In this document: positions 24,001 through 36,475 of the stretch, piece after piece
How the letters are laid out: every line of letters begins with the position of its first letter
Numbering within the stretch: the stretch's first letter is position 1
DNA from: Oehlia diaphana
Lineage: Eukaryota; Glomeromycota; Glomeromycetes; Glomerales; Glomeraceae
Assembly: GCA_003833135.1 (NCBI GenBank)
Contig: QZLH01000147.1
Span: forward strand, 31,078 to 95,077
Direction: 5' to 3'
Length of the DNA: 64,000 nt
The notes under the pieces: model-generated
Told to the model about the DNA's origin: nothing
Database searches by the model: none
Seen by the model: the letters and a program-made list of their open reading frames with translations, nothing else
Program-made: the position numbers and the translations under genes

Positions 24001-25368
24001 ATTCAATGATAATGATTCACTAATACACCAATTAAAGTTCTTTCGATTTATATAATTTTTGTTTGTGATCTTTTGACATGTGTTATTTATTAATTTATTA
24101 ATTTAGGAAATTTTTTTTTTTTGTTATGAAATGTCCAATAAATCATTCTGCCTTTGTTTTAAAAAAAATTGTGATTTTAAATATAAGTTACATTTTCTAT
24201 ACAAAATAATTAAAGTATAACTTATGTCAGCAAAAAGTTGTTTTCATTAAAAAAAAAAAAAAATCGAATATTTTTTATACTTTTTAAATATTGTGAATCC
24301 CAGGAAAAAAGATTTGAAATTTGGTATTTTAAGCTGACGAAAAAATTCCAATTTCGATAATCGTTATGAAGCCCGGAGCTTATCACGTTGGAAATGATAC
24401 AATAACATGAAAGGTCAAACTATACTTGTCATCGGAATTAATTGCGCTTATACCTTAATATATTAAATCGCCGTGATACCGTAATTATTTAATGCAAAAT
24501 ATACAAAAATTATACAAAAGAAAGTAAAAAATTTTTTTTTTTTTTGATTATGCCCGTAATCCGCGAATCTATAATGCTGATCTTGAAAATGATATTTCGT
24601 AATGCCGTAATGATATTCGGCAATTCCGATTTCCGACGGCACCTATGGGTTAAAAAACAGAGTTGATATATATTATTTGATTCACTTTAATTTATTTTGC
24701 ATTTGTTGTAACAAATTTGTACAAAAAAAATAATACTGTTAGGTAGGGAATGATTCACACTTATAATAAATTGTTTGTTTAAATGACTACTTGAGTAATT
24801 TATTTTTAAAACTTTAGAATAATATATTTGGGTGCGTTAAAAAAATTACACCAAAAAATTTTATATAGCACAATTGTAATACATGAACTAATTATATATA
24901 TCTAACACTTATTGTATCACCTAATCTAAAAATATATAGTCTTTCGCTTACGCTAATGAGAATCACAATGTTTCAATAAATATTTTTTTTTTTTGGTGGG
25001 GTATACACACCATTTTGAAACAGTCACTTGCAAATAAGGTAATCATGAGTGATAATTAACCAAATATTGATTTTTAAAAATATCAGGAAAAATTTGTATA
25101 AAACGGGTTGAACCAATCAAATCATAAAATTTATTTTTAATACATGTATTCTATCATGATTATAAAAAATGAATCTAATAAAAATATATATTAATGAAAA
25201 AATTTTCCCATACTAATAAAAGTTGAGTAAATATTAGTCAGATCAGATGTTTAATAACCTGATTAGTTGATATTAAACTAAATTCGGAAAGTGAAAATTC
25301 ATAATTTATAAAATTGATAAATCCCCCCCCCCTTTTTTTTTCTCTTTCTCTTTAAATAATTATCAAAC

Positions 25369-26187
25369 ATGTCAGAAGTCAGAAATATATTAATAATTGG
25401 ACGAACAGGCAATGGAAAATCAACACTCGCTAATGTTTTAAGCAATTCATGCAATTTTTTAGAAAGTTCAGGTAGTATTAGTAAAACTAAAAACTTCCAA
25501 AGTGAAACTTTCGAATGGGGAGAAACAAAATATCGTGTATTTGATACTATAGGAATTGGAGATACACAATTATCCAAAGCAACTATTTTATATAGAATTG
25601 CGGAAGGTATTAATTTTATGGAAGGAGGTATAAACCAAGTACTTTTTATTGTAGGAGGAAGATTTACAGAAGAAGAAGTAAATGCTTTTAATTTGTTTCG
25701 ACTTGTCCTACATGAATCTCGAATTCTTGAATATACAACACTTGTGAGAACCAAATTTTCTCGATTCAAAAATTCCGAAAAATGTCGAGAAGATAATGAA
25801 GCATTACTTAGAGAGAATGAAGAAATTGTTAATTCATTTAAGAAGGTTCTTTATGTAGATAATCCATCGATAGATACGGATGATGAGGAAGAAAGAAGAA
25901 TTAATGGAAATAAGAGAGATCAATCAAGAGAAATTATATTAAATTATTTGAAAGATGAATGTAATGATAATTATGAGTTAGAATGTTGGAGTAGAATAAG
26001 CCTTAATTTTTCTAGTTATATAGGAAGGAAATTAGAATTGGAAAGGAAGAATGGAGAAGAGAATGATTCATTCTTTTTAAAATTAGAAAGTGCAAGAAAT
26101 GAATTAGCTCAGAAAGTATCTACACTACTTCAAAGAGAGATTCCTTCTATTAATGATAACAAACGTTCTTGGTGGTCACTTTTTTAA
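25369..26187 (+). CDS. AIG1/GIMAP-like GTPase
   Basis: A single exon of 272 aa. The start at 25369 is right before the first beta strand (RNILIIG). The P loop GRTGNGKS (residues 11-18) is followed by a switch-region Thr/Ser-rich stretch and then G3 as DTIGIGD (59-65). VLFIVGGRFTEEEVNAF is the usual AIG1 segment after switch II, and TTLVRTKFSRF takes the place of the G4 base-recognition motif. The C-terminal third is helical and charged and ends in a Trp-rich SWWSLF. This family is greatly expanded in arbuscular mycorrhizal fungi; its role there is unknown. No prenylation motif or membrane span is present. A C-rich run just upstream (about 25323-25332) precedes a T/C tract before the ATG. Confidence 0.88.
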   Translation: MSEVRNILIIGRTGNGKSTLANVLSNSCNFLESSGSISKTKNFQSETFEWGETKYRVFDTIGIGDTQLSKATILYRIAEGINFMEGGINQVLFIVGGRFTEEEVNAFNLFRLVLHESRILEYTTLVRTKFSRFKNSEKCREDNEALLRENEEIVNSFKKVLYVDNPSIDTDDEEERRINGNKRDQSREIILNYLKDECNDNYELECWSRISLNFSSYIGRKLELERKNGEENDSFFLKLESARNELAQKVSTLLQREIPSINDNKRSWWSLF

Positions 26188-27880
26188 TTATTATCTTTGA
26201 CCTTTAGAAAATATACTATTGTTGTTTACGTTTTATCATGTATATCTTTTTCTCCAATTGATTTAATAAATATTGATATTAGTTTAACCTGTATTGCGAA
26301 ATCAAAAATGACATAAATCAATGTGCAAGTACAGAATGATATGTCGTACAAATTGTTTAATTGGTTGACTTTCAGCTGATAGACTTAGATATCGATCTCA
26401 CGCTATTTGACATATAGTAAAGTCTCACGTTTTTGAGGTTGTATTTTCTTTGTCATAGATTATCAAAGTATATCAAGTATATCAAGTTGCCTGCTTTCGA
26501 AATAGTAATTGAATGATATCCGGTTTTTTGATTTGTAATCGTATAGTAATCTGGCATTCTACTACACAATGTATAACTGATAATATTTTTATGGAAATTT
26601 TGATAAATAAAATATATACTGTATATAAACCTGAATCAATTTTAACTCTTGTTTTTTTTCTTCCGAGTTCCGACCGGTTTGTAAGTATCACAAGTAAAAG
26701 TATCTTGAAAGTTTAATAAACAAAACTTTAATTAAATCATTTAATCCATCATTTTTTAAATAAATTCATAACTTTTTTTTTTTATATTTCTCCTTTTCAT
26801 CTTATAAGTAAAAATACTAATTTTTAAGTAAAAATTTGGTAAAAATGGGGCTAACGTTAAAGTAACGAATTAATTCTCTTTTATTTTTATTAACCAATGT
26901 AAATACATATGATTCAATGTAAATGCATATGATTCATATGATTCACAATTCAATTGGGATCAATATGTGGCTCTATACGCTAACATTCTTAATATGTAAT
27001 CATTTCAAACATGATTAGATGATTTTAATATTTAGTTGACAAAGAAAATTTTTTAAAAAGTAAAATGTACAATAATATCTTTTTAGTCGGTTACAATAAA
27101 AACAAAAGAACGGTGTATTCAGAAAGTGTGTTATATAAAAGGTTTGTGTTATGAAAATGTAATTTTTAATCCATCTTAAAAAGTTAATTCGTCCAGATTG
27201 AAAGATATTTTCTCATTTTACCACATGTTCTATATTAAACCTTAAAAAATCAGCGTGAGAATAAAAAAAAAGGGGGAATACATTAAAATTATACCATACA
27301 AAGTAAACTGCCAAGATTATCAAAATTTTAGTTTTTTTTAGCCCAGTATAAATTAATTCATTTTCAAACATTTTAAAACGGATCATTAATTCCGTACACA
27401 ACGCAGCACGCAGATTTTTAAAAATTTTTTTTTAGGAAATTCTAATGAAATAGAGAGGACAATAATAAATATTGTTTTTTTGTCTATTGATAATACCAAA
27501 TTAAGAAAACTTTGTTATCATGATCGAAAACGTAATGCATGAATATGCATTAAACTTTCTTTGAATTAATTAAGTTTCATTTTATCAAAAAGTTGTTCTT
27601 TATCATTATAACCGGTTTTTTTTTTTTATTTCTAATATTTCTTTTTTTAGATTAAAATGATCAAAAATCGGTTCTTTTGAACTTTCGAAATCCCTTTCAT
27701 CAATTACCAATTAAAGAATTCTTCATTTCAATTTATCGGAAATGGTTTTCCATTAAGTACTTTATCATCAAAAATCATCAAAACTTTATAAAAAATTTTC
27801 TCTTTTAAACGACTTTTTCTTGGCAAAATAAATTTTATTCAAAAAAAAAAAATTAGGATTTTTTTTTTTTTTTTTTTAAG
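26188..27880. other. Intergenic, no supported gene
   Basis: Opposed short open frames overlap at 26482-26716 and neither has recognisable content. A local duplication (AATGTAAAT.CATATGATTC, twice) lies near 26896-26940. The rest is AT-rich spacer with A and T tracts before the HMG-box gene. Confidence 0.5.
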
Positions 27881-28456
27881 ATGGAAACATTCAATGATTA
27901 TAATAATAATTCGGATGATAAACCTTTCGAAGATCCATTACAAAATCCATATTTTAGATATTATTTAGAATATATTAATAATTCTTATGATTTTATAAAA
28001 CTTCAAAATGATGTTACATACTTACAAAACGCTTATAATGATTATTTTGATAAATTAATTGAATATTGTAGACCAAATTATCCTCCTTATATAAACGTAG
28101 AAGAATATACTTTAAGTTTTGATGAAATTATTAAAAATAAAAGAAGGGTTAAGGATATAACAAAAAAGAACGCAGGAAATTCTTTTATGTTATATAGAAA
28201 ATATCTTTATAAATATTTAGAAACTTCTGGAATAAATATTCCTATGCAATCTCTTTCTTCTTTAGCTGGTCATTTATGGGCAAGTGAACCAAAATTTGTA
28301 AAAGATTATTATAAGAAACTTTCAGATCAAATAAAGAATTTACATAATGAAAGATTAAAGGATTTAATACAGAGTATACCTAATAAACGTAAACAACCAT
28401 CAGATGATGATCAAATTGAATTATTATATACCAAATTTCAACGTTTAAGCGAATAA
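27881..28456 (+). CDS. MATA-HMG-like HMG-box protein
   Basis: A single exon of 191 aa. The HMG box covers about residues 97-160: NAGNSFMLYRKYLYKYLE, then helix 2 with SLAGHLWASEPKFVKDYY and helix 3 KKLSDQIKNLHNERLKDL. The pattern N-x-F-x-x-[FY]-R, W, P-x-V-K-x-Y-[FY] is that of MATA-type HMG domains, a family strongly expanded in Rhizophagus. It would be a sequence-specific DNA-binding protein in the nucleus. The N-terminal 80 residues are acidic and Asn/Tyr-rich, with no known domain. KRKQ near the C-terminus may be part of a nuclear signal. Whether this member has any mating role is not known; most expanded copies are probably general regulators. Confidence 0.85.
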   Translation: METFNDYNNNSDDKPFEDPLQNPYFRYYLEYINNSYDFIKLQNDVTYLQNAYNDYFDKLIEYCRPNYPPYINVEEYTLSFDEIIKNKRRVKDITKKNAGNSFMLYRKYLYKYLETSGINIPMQSLSSLAGHLWASEPKFVKDYYKKLSDQIKNLHNERLKDLIQSIPNKRKQPSDDDQIELLYTKFQRLSE

Positions 28457-28749
28457 TTATAATCTTGAGATAAAAGATTAGTAAGATTTAAATTAAGAAG
28501 ATTTAAGATGTTTTAGATGATGATTGATTAGTGGTTTTTATTATTAGCTTAGGCCTTAGAGATAGTTTTTTGGGACATTTATATAAATAGTATTTTCACT
28601 TAGCATTTTATCAATTTTATCAAGAACATTTTTAAATGTATTTGTTTTTCAAATACTTTTTATATTAATAAATAATTTATTTACTTTACTATATGTAAAT
28701 GCTATTAAGTTCGTATAAATGCGCTATCTAATTAATTATTCTAGAATTT

Positions 28750-29720
28750 CTACTTTTTAAGAAGGCATGTTAAAAGAAAAGTTGTATCAAAATATTTAGC
28801 ATGACTAAGAAGGGATTTAAAAGTAAGTGAATTACTACATCTTTTATCTTCAGCATTTTGACAAACCACCACTTCATTTTTTGGATCAATCCAAATTTCT
28901 GGTCCAAATTGACTATAACTAAGTGAACGAAAAGGTAAATGAGGTATAATATCATTCTTATTCACTATTCTAAAAAATTTATGTCCTGATTTCGTAACAA
29001 ATTGTGAGAATTCTTTATTACCAGTACGTGGTTGACCATAAGTATAAGTTAAAAGGTTTGAAGGATTTAATCCTGGTGTACCAATTAAATCTAAAGTTTG
29101 AAATAATGCTAAACTTCCTCCTAATGAATGTCCTGTTGAAATTACTTTATATTTAGGATTCTTTTTAACTAATTGTTTAATTAATTCTGTAATCTCTTTT
29201 TTTGTATCATTATAAGTAGATAAAAATCCTGAATGTACTTTAGCTTCAGGTACAGATGATGAAAATGGTACTAATTTAACTTCAAAATCTTGTAAGAATG
29301 ATTGTTCATCAGATGTGCCTCTATAAGCTACTATAATAGCTTTTTCTTTATCATTAATAGCAACATAACCATTATTATCTCTTTTTGGTGAATCTTTAAA
29401 GAATTTTATTAATCGAGTTCCTTCCGTTTCACCTTCACATGCTTTACCACATTTCCAATCTGTTACATCACAGTATGCGGCACTAAAAAATGGTAACCTG
29501 GTTAATTTTGATGTTCTTCACGTGATTTGAAAAAGAAAACTTTCCTTTACCTAGCATATTTTGCCCATAATTTAAATTCTCGAATATCAGATTCAGATGA
29601 AGGATTTTGACGTTTATTAATAGGAGATGCATCAGATGTAATAATCATAATGGTTAATGCTAATAAAGCTAATACAAGAAATTTTCCAATCGAGGAAAAA
29701 ATAAAGTATAAACCAGTCAT
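28750..29720 (-). CDS. Secreted class 3 lipase with catalytic His replaced by Gln
   Basis: Two exons on the minus strand, 29720-29551 and 29497-28750, encode 305 aa. A hydrophobic leader (residues 13-27) is followed by ASPINKR, a likely Kex2 site at 36-37, so the enzyme should be secreted or anchored. The alpha/beta-hydrolase elbow is TGHSLGG with Ser181 as nucleophile, and the oxyanion loop is YRGTSD. Asp239 sits in NKNDIIPHLP, which aligns with the catalytic Asp segment of Rhizomucor lipase. The third triad residue should be His in the next strand (LHAG..YWI in Rhizomucor), but here the segment reads SYSQFGPEIWI, with Gln253 encoded at 28909-28911. The enzyme may therefore be inactive or altered. 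All other class 3 landmarks are intact. Confidence 0.88.
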
Positions 29721-32509
29721 TTTTGTTAAAAAAGGGATATTATAGGATTTAGGAATTTAGGAATTAATTTTGTTGGAGAAGGAGAGTGAAAAAAAAAAAA
29801 AAATTTAATCTTTTTATGAATAATCTTTTTTTTTTTCTAGAGGTGATTGTGGATAATGACTGAAGGAATGTTTAATGATAAAGAAGGCACAACTGAAAGG
29901 AGAGAGAGAAAGGGAGGAAGGGATAGAGAGAAAAAAGATGAAAGGAAAAAGAATTAAAGAAAGTGAATTAATATTTGGTCAAAGACTTCGGGGTGGATTT
30001 TATAGACATTTTTTGTAACATACCATTTGTTAATAATAATAATATAATTTCATTGATAAATTAACCAATCATAACGAAATCATATCGGAAAATGTGTGAT
30101 GCGAATCGATTTTGGAAAACAAAAAAATTTAATCTTTGTATCGCAAGAAAATCGTTTTTTTTGGAATTCAATGAAATAAAATAATCCTGCATAAATAATT
30201 CGAATTAAAAATAAGAAAAAAAAATTTAAAAATAAAATATTTTTTTTTTTTTTTGGAATAAGACTTACCAAATTTATATCACTAAAAGGATTTCTTACAA
30301 TTAAAAAAGAAAAATATATATTTGGTTTGAAACTTCTTTGTGTTATTTCCATTTTTAAAATATTAACAATGTAAAATGGAAATTATGTGTTTGATATTTA
30401 AATTAAATATGGTTAACACTAAAAAAATTAAGCGTTATATTCGTTATATTCGTTATATTACGAATTTATTTATTTACGAATAATAAGTTTTTTTATTTGT
30501 AATATTTATTAACTTTATTCGATCATTTAAAATTAAAGTTTTTTTTTTTAAAGTTTTTTTTTTTTTTTCAGTCATTGCCAAATTAGATATTATAATGCGG
30601 AGGTATTTCTAACGCATGGAAAGCGTGAGAATTCAGTAAATGATTGTTTTATTTATGATATTATGTAAAAAATTTTATCTGCCAAGGAATCTTTATTTTT
30701 AGAGTACGGAGAAAAGAAAGATAATATTATTCCATTATTTGTAATTCTTTGGAAAATAATAATAATAATAATTAATAATAAAAAAAACAAAAATTTATTT
30801 TTTACGAATTTGTCTCTTTCTATCGTATTAATTCATATGGTATCAATTATATATATATTTTTTATTAGTCTTTTTTTTAATAATTGAATTTAATTACATT
30901 TCACGTAATTTGTTTTACGTACCTTCCCTCCTTATTAAAAGATTTAATAGAATAAAAAATGAGAATTATAAATTTAGTACTCCATTGAGAGAATCACACA
31001 AAATTTGTATCTACGTGTTAAAAGTTAAAAAAAAGTTAATTTAAAGTTTAAAAAGTGGGATGAAACCGGATCAAATCAACTTTATGCTGGTAAATAAGCA
31101 TGTGGCAGTGCTATTATTAATGGTATTATCGATATAAGGATTTAAGATTCTGATGCTTGATGATTTTTATCTAACAGATCAAATTGGAAATAATGAAATA
31201 ATAATTTTGTTTTTTAAAAGTTTTAAATTATCACTTATAGTCAATGATACGATCGATTACGAGATCACAATTTCATTAATTTCATTATAGATTTGGAGAG
31301 AACTTTTGATGTTCTGTCTGATAAATCCGAAATAAACAACAAGAGTGAGAATCACTCGTTTTTTTCTTTTAGAATTTTTTAAAATTTTGAAAAAGTTTCA
31401 GATTTACCAATTTTTTCATTAAATAATAAACTATTGTCCAAATGTTTATTGTGTAAGATGTTCTGTTTCGTTGAATTGTTGATGCGTTATTAAAATGATT
31501 CGCGTATTTACATTTTACACTCAACTCTACATGATTAATTCAAGAACATCTATAACATATGGTATAACTCTCGATGATGTGATTATCGGTTCGCTGGTAC
31601 CCTGCAAATTGGAATCCAAAGGATTTCAAGCCTCCGTTATTTATATTCCAAGTTAAAGGTTTCAAGATATTCAAGGATCATGACGGAAAAAGAAGATTAA
31701 ATAGATTTTTCTGTTACACAATCAAAAGACAACTAATTCATTGCACTTATTTTTATTTCATTTAAAAAAGGCAAGAACAATTGCAATATGTCAAGTTAAG
31801 AATCTTTTATTCTCATAAATACATATACTGATGAAATGCGAGTAGAGCACGTGCTCATTTCTAAAATGCGAGTTATTTACAATAAATAATATAAATTTTA
31901 ATCTGGATGATAATGGTATGATGTGGCGAAAAGCGCCACAATAATGATTAGTATTAAAATCTTGATAGTTTTCAAGGTTTTAACTCATTGAATGATATAC
32001 ATGTTACTATCTCTTATCGCAACAAATCACGAAAATATTGATATTATACACTTTCTCATATTTACAGAGGCTTTTAAACACAAGGCTTCTTAACGGTTAA
32101 AAACCTAGAGGTTTTCCCTAACGGTTAAAAGCCTGAAGGCTTTCAAATATAAGGCTTCCTAATGATTAAACGCGCTTATTGCTTATATCAAATAATACCA
32201 CTATGCAAAAAATTAACAATAGGTAATATAAAATATTATAATGAATTATTCACTTATTTACATTCTTTTAACTTTATTGTTATACATAGCATTTATAGCA
32301 CGTATTGTATTGTTAATTCTAAAAAGCACGAAATGAAAAATATTGTACAAAATACAAAATTTACATGTTAAGACTTAAGACAAAAGATTTAAAATCGGCG
32401 ACTTCATTTGTCGTACATATGAATTTAATTAGATATCTATAAAAAAATTCTTTTCGTTCTCTTTTTTTTTTGAAAAATTGGACTCGCCTATAATATACTT
32501 GTGTAAATC
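29721..32509. other. Intergenic AT-rich stretch
   Basis: No gene is supported; the open frame on the minus strand at 30080-30352 is T-rich and featureless. Of note are a perfect hairpin at 31922-31940 and a short degenerate repeat with AAGGCTT and TAACGGTTAAAA words at about 32068-32170. Upstream of the lipase gene is a purine-rich GAGAGA tract near 29895-29930. Confidence 0.5.
31922..31940. other. Perfect 7-bp GC-rich hairpin
   Basis: TGTGGCG and CGCCACA are perfectly complementary and are separated by AAAAG. The hairpin stands out in very AT-rich spacer. No U tract follows closely on either strand and no RNA gene was recognised around it. Confidence 0.4.
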
Positions 32510-33827
32510 CTAGTATGTATCCTTCTCCTCAGATCGAATATTCTTTCCATAATACCTTGCTTCATTCTTTACATGATGTACCAAACAGCTCTCAGAATGC
32601 TTATCAGTAAAGTTCATGTGCGCATTAATCCATTTCATACTCTTACAATCTTTAAATTCTTTTATACAGCTTGTCCGCAGCTCCCTCTCTTTCAATAAAG
32701 CGGTCCATCGATTTTGAGCAATCACACATTCTTTAAGAAAAGATAGTTCCAATGGACTCTCAAAATGTTTTCTGGTAGAAGTTGAAGTTTGATTCCATCC
32801 GTTTCGTTGTTGGTAAGTCGTATAAGTCGTACCCCGAAGTACACCAGGACGTCGAGGTTGACCGTTTGCTTGAGGATTATCTTTTAGCAAATCATAATCA
32901 TATGCATAACTACTAAATCTTTTATTAACATTAGCATGTAACTCCTTTGTAATAGGTGAAAATTGATAGATCATCAATTCAAAAAAAGAATATATTCTCT
33001 TATTTCTTGGTTTAAATACTAGGTTTTGACGTTTCATTTGCATTGCTGAAGAAATTATCTCTTCTCGTGTTTCCTTCATATTATGAGTACAAGGCATAAC
33101 TGTTGGATACTTCACATTTACGGCTTTAACATGAGAAGGATCAGCAGTTTGTTTTGCATTCATGAAATTAGTATGAGGTGGTCGCGTCCCATTAGTAGGT
33201 TCAGCATAAGAAGGATAAGAAAGTGGTGTTTCTTTCATGGAGTTCGCAGGAGATGAAACAGGTGGAACTTCTTTAAAGACGTTATTAGATTTATTCTTTA
33301 TCGTTTTATTATCCATTTTTTTCTTAGGTGTTTCTTGTTCTAGAGACTTTGATGTAACCTGCTTGTTTTGTATCATTTTACTTTCTTGAACGTTATTTAC
33401 ATTTGAATTTTTTGTTTCATTTTTATAATCTCCTCCAAAATTAAGATCACACAAGAGCTGATCAATCATAGAAACATTTACGTCTTGAACCGCTTTTCTA
33501 ATAGGATCACTATCAAAATTATCGTCATTAGAAATTAACCAGTCATCATCAAAATTCATTAGATCAACAACGGTTGACGTGTCATTAAAGTTAGAAGACA
33601 TTTGTGGCTCTTCTTCAATGGTACTCGCTGTTTGTTAATATAGAATACCTTCAATAAAAATAAATTTTTTTTTTTTTTATGACTTTAAAAACTCTAAAAA
33701 ATTATTTACCTTGTACTGAATCTTGTAAGGATACTTGATCATTAACAGACTTAAGCTTGATATTTATCGTGTCGTAGCTGACCTTTTTCACTTCTTGAGG
33801 AAGCTGCGGAACTACAGGGTCACACAT
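32510..33827 (-). CDS. Unrecognised protein, 411 aa
   Basis: Two exons, 33827-33710 and 33627-32510, joined by a GTAAAT..AACAG intron. The first exon starts MCDPVVPQLPQEVKK; without it the second exon has a misleading internal ATG at 33601. The N-terminal third is acidic (FDDDWLISNDDN) and the middle is disordered and Asn/Ser/Lys/Pro-rich. The C-terminal 180 residues look folded: KRIYSFFELMIYQFSP, KRFSSYAYDYDLLKDNP, PLELSFLKECVIAQNRW and a Cys/His-containing end (CLVHHVKNEARYYGKN). I do not recognise a family. There is no signal peptide or membrane span. The gene is divergent from HTATSF1. The frame and splice phase are convincing; the function is unknown. Confidence 0.75.
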
Positions 33828-34278
33828 TATTTAAGCTATTTGTAAAAAGAAAACGCGTTAAAGTTTACGTAATAAAAGGAAAGAAGAAGAAGAGGAAGAA
33901 GAAAAAGTAATTATTAAATACCTTCCCGAGTATCTTTATTTTGAAAATAATAAAGAAAAAAAGGGAGGAAACGAATTCGGAACTTTTTCTTATAACTAGT
34001 TTATCTAACTGGTTTTAAAACATGTATTTATTTATGTCACATGCGATTTATTAATTGTGCATGGGAAATATGAGATCAGGCTATATGATTATCAAATTTA
34101 TCAATTTAATCGAGTTAGTAAAGTTAGTATTTATATTTTTATATATCACATCATTGTATTAAAAAGTGTGACAAACTGTGACTGTGTTAAGTAATTGTTT
34201 TTTAAGTAGTGTGATTTTTGTCGGACTTTAATCGCAGACTTTTATTTCAAATCAACTCTTTAACTTGAAAATAAAAAA
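33828..34278. promoter_or_regulatory. Divergent intergenic region
   Basis: This 451-bp region separates the start codons of the unrecognised minus-strand gene and HTATSF1 and must contain both promoters. It includes a GAAGAAGAAGAGGAAG purine tract near 33882-33905 and AT-rich DNA. No specific motif was recognised. Confidence 0.4.
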
Positions 34279-36117
34279 ATGTCTACTAATACTAATAAAG
34301 GAGAAAAAAATAAAGTTCCAGTCAAACCTGGTCAAGAAAGTAATAAAGAAGTAACTTCTACCTCTGACTTCCTTTCAGATCCTAAAATGCACTTTGTTGA
34401 GGCGATTGGTAAATGGACTTATACAAGTGACGACGGAGTAACCTTACAGTTTGACGAAGATCTGCAGCAATGGACTCAAATCGTAATTTATGCTCTCGTT
34501 TATGATAACCAAAAGCAAACAATTTTATGTTCTGATAAAATAATGTTGATTTTTTTTTCTATATTAGGATGAGGATCTTTTGCTTATACTTCAACAATCT
34601 GCTTATTCAGTTCCTGGTGTTAACGAAAGTGTAAGATATATATTACTATAAAAAAGTTAGAAATTTTCTTCAGGAATACACATAGATATTGTTTTTTTTC
34701 GCCACCAAAGGAGCCCGCTGTCCCTTTAAAACGAGGCAAACGGAAAAATGATGTTTATACCTCTAACGATGTATGTATTTTCAAGTTGATCTTTTCGTTT
34801 AATAAAATTTAATTTATAATTAATTTTTTATATTAATTTCTTAATATATAGACAGAACAAGATTCCAAAAAGCAAAAACAAAATAGTCAAAAGAAAAAAC
34901 CCGTAAACACATCTGTTTACGTTACCGGTTTACCCCCCGATGTCACTGTTGAAGAACTAGCCGAAGTATTTTCTAAATATGGAGTTTTGATGGAAGATCT
35001 GGTTGCCGGTAATTAATTTATTATAATATTACTTAAATCGATCGTTTATTGATTCTAATTATCAACAAATTTTAGGAGGACCAAAAATAAAACTTTACAA
35101 GGATGATAAGGATCGATTAAAAGGAGATGCTCTAGTTACTTATTTAAAAGAAGAATCTGTTGCATTAGCTTGTCAATTGTTGGATGAAACACAGCTTCGT
35201 CCAGAGGAAGTTTCTGTAATACGCGTACAAAAAGTAATGTGATATAATTATTATTATTTTCGTCAACTTTTAACAGGCCATAATATTAATTTTTATAATT
35301 TTTATAGGCACAATTTAGAGAGAAAGAACCAAAACCAGATGCAAATCAAAATGATAACAAGTTAGATAAGAAAAAAGTTCAAAAGAAATTGCATCAACTT
35401 GAAAAGTATGATGTTATAATAAGAAAAAAAAAAGAAATATTTTATACATTATTTGAATTAACTTGATATATGACTTTTTTTTTTCGTTTATTAGGAAATT
35501 GGATTGGTATGAATCTGAACCCGGGAAAAAAGCCGAGCGATATAATAAAATAGTAATTTTGAAGCACATGTTCACTTTAGAAGAATTAGAGGTATGAACT
35601 TAAATATATATTATGAATTTAAATTATCAATATATTGATTTTTAATCTTTATCGTTAAAAGAGCGATATTACTTTACTCTTGGACTTAAAAGAAGATATT
35701 CGTGCGGAATGCGAGAAATTAGGAGAAGTTACCAATGTGATATTATATGACGTATGTGTAATTTTATTACAAATTATTTGTAATAGGCCAAAGACTACAA
35801 CTTTTTTTTTCAATTTAACAGAAAGAACCGGAAGGAGTAGTGTCTGTAAAGTTTAAGGATCAATTAAGTGCCGATGCATGCGTAATGGTATATATTTAAA
35901 TTGAAATGAATGAATGATGTGACGGTATATTAAAAACTGTATTTATGTGATTTATTAGAAAATGAATGGACGATTTTTTGCTGGTCGTCGTATTGAAGCA
36001 GAAATATTCGATGGCAAACAAAAATATCAAAAGACTAATGCGAAGTCTGGAGAGACTGAAGAAGAAGAATCTGTACGACTAGAAAAGTATTCTAAATGGT
36101 TAGAACAAGAAGTTTAA
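34279..36117 (+). CDS. U2 snRNP-associated splicing factor HTATSF1/CUS2
   Basis: Ten exons: 34279-34482, 34568-34630, 34711-34770, 34852-35008, 35076-35233, 35308-35405, 35495-35591, 35662-35751, 35822-35887 and 35959-36117, giving 383 aa. All introns are GT-AG and 63-90 bp. The protein has a first RRM beginning VYVTGLPPDVTVEELAEVF (about 131), a Lys-rich linker, and a second RRM of the UHM type (about 270-360) with GRFFAGRRI, the R-x-F loop that grips ULM tryptophans. This architecture is that of Tat-SF1/Cus2, which binds SF3B1 and helps U2 snRNP assembly. An N-terminal GKWTYTSDDGVTLQFDED patch is the usual Tat-SF1 start. The C-terminus ends soon after the UHM, without the long acidic tail of the human protein. 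Confidence 0.92.
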
Positions 36118-36475
36118 GAACGAGTTAATAATTTTATTAGACTAAGGTAAGCTGTTAACTCAGTACATTTGTTGGTTAGTTAATTTAATAATAAAGAGTA
36201 TATTGAAGAACATTTTAGGAACAAAAAGCTTTGTTTAATTTTTTATTAGTTTATTAGTTTATTAGTTTACTAGTTTAAACATTAATCGGTATCTGGATGG
36301 ACTTTTTTTTACATACTGTATACTTAAATTAATATAGCTTATTTCAAATTATTTAATTTATTATAAGATAGATATAATATTATTCTTGATTAATTATAAA
36401 TTAAATTTAATTTTTTTTTTCTTTTGATAATAAAAAATTGTTAAATATTATTAGTGATATAAGAGATAAAGTCCA
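36118..36475. other. Convergent 3' spacer
   Basis: The 358-bp region lies between the 3' ends of HTATSF1 and the GPI-anchored protein gene. It is AT-rich with TTTATTAG repeated three to four times near 36241-36275. No gene is seen. Confidence 0.5.

Larger units (their letters stand above)
18604..25368. other. Long gene-poor stretch with two tandem-repeat regions
   Basis: No protein-coding gene is supported; the short open frames, such as the one at 22056-22244, are AT-rich and featureless. The stretch holds a three-copy tandem repeat at 19437-19830, a 28-bp palindrome at 19881-19908, a degenerate satellite-like region from about 21130 to 24000 and one family A element at 23261-23440. A run of 12 G lies near 19485-19496. 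Confidence 0.55.

Noticed and set aside
26482..26716. Overlapping open frames on both strands
   Set aside because: Both are short, have no domain or splice context and occur in AT-rich spacer.
30080..30352. A minus-strand protein of 90 residues
   Set aside because: The frame is driven by T and A tracts, is Phe/Ile/Lys-rich without any pattern, and has no supporting flanks.
32162..32371. A 69-residue open frame upstream of the minus-strand gene end
   Set aside because: AT-rich with no recognisable feature; likely chance.
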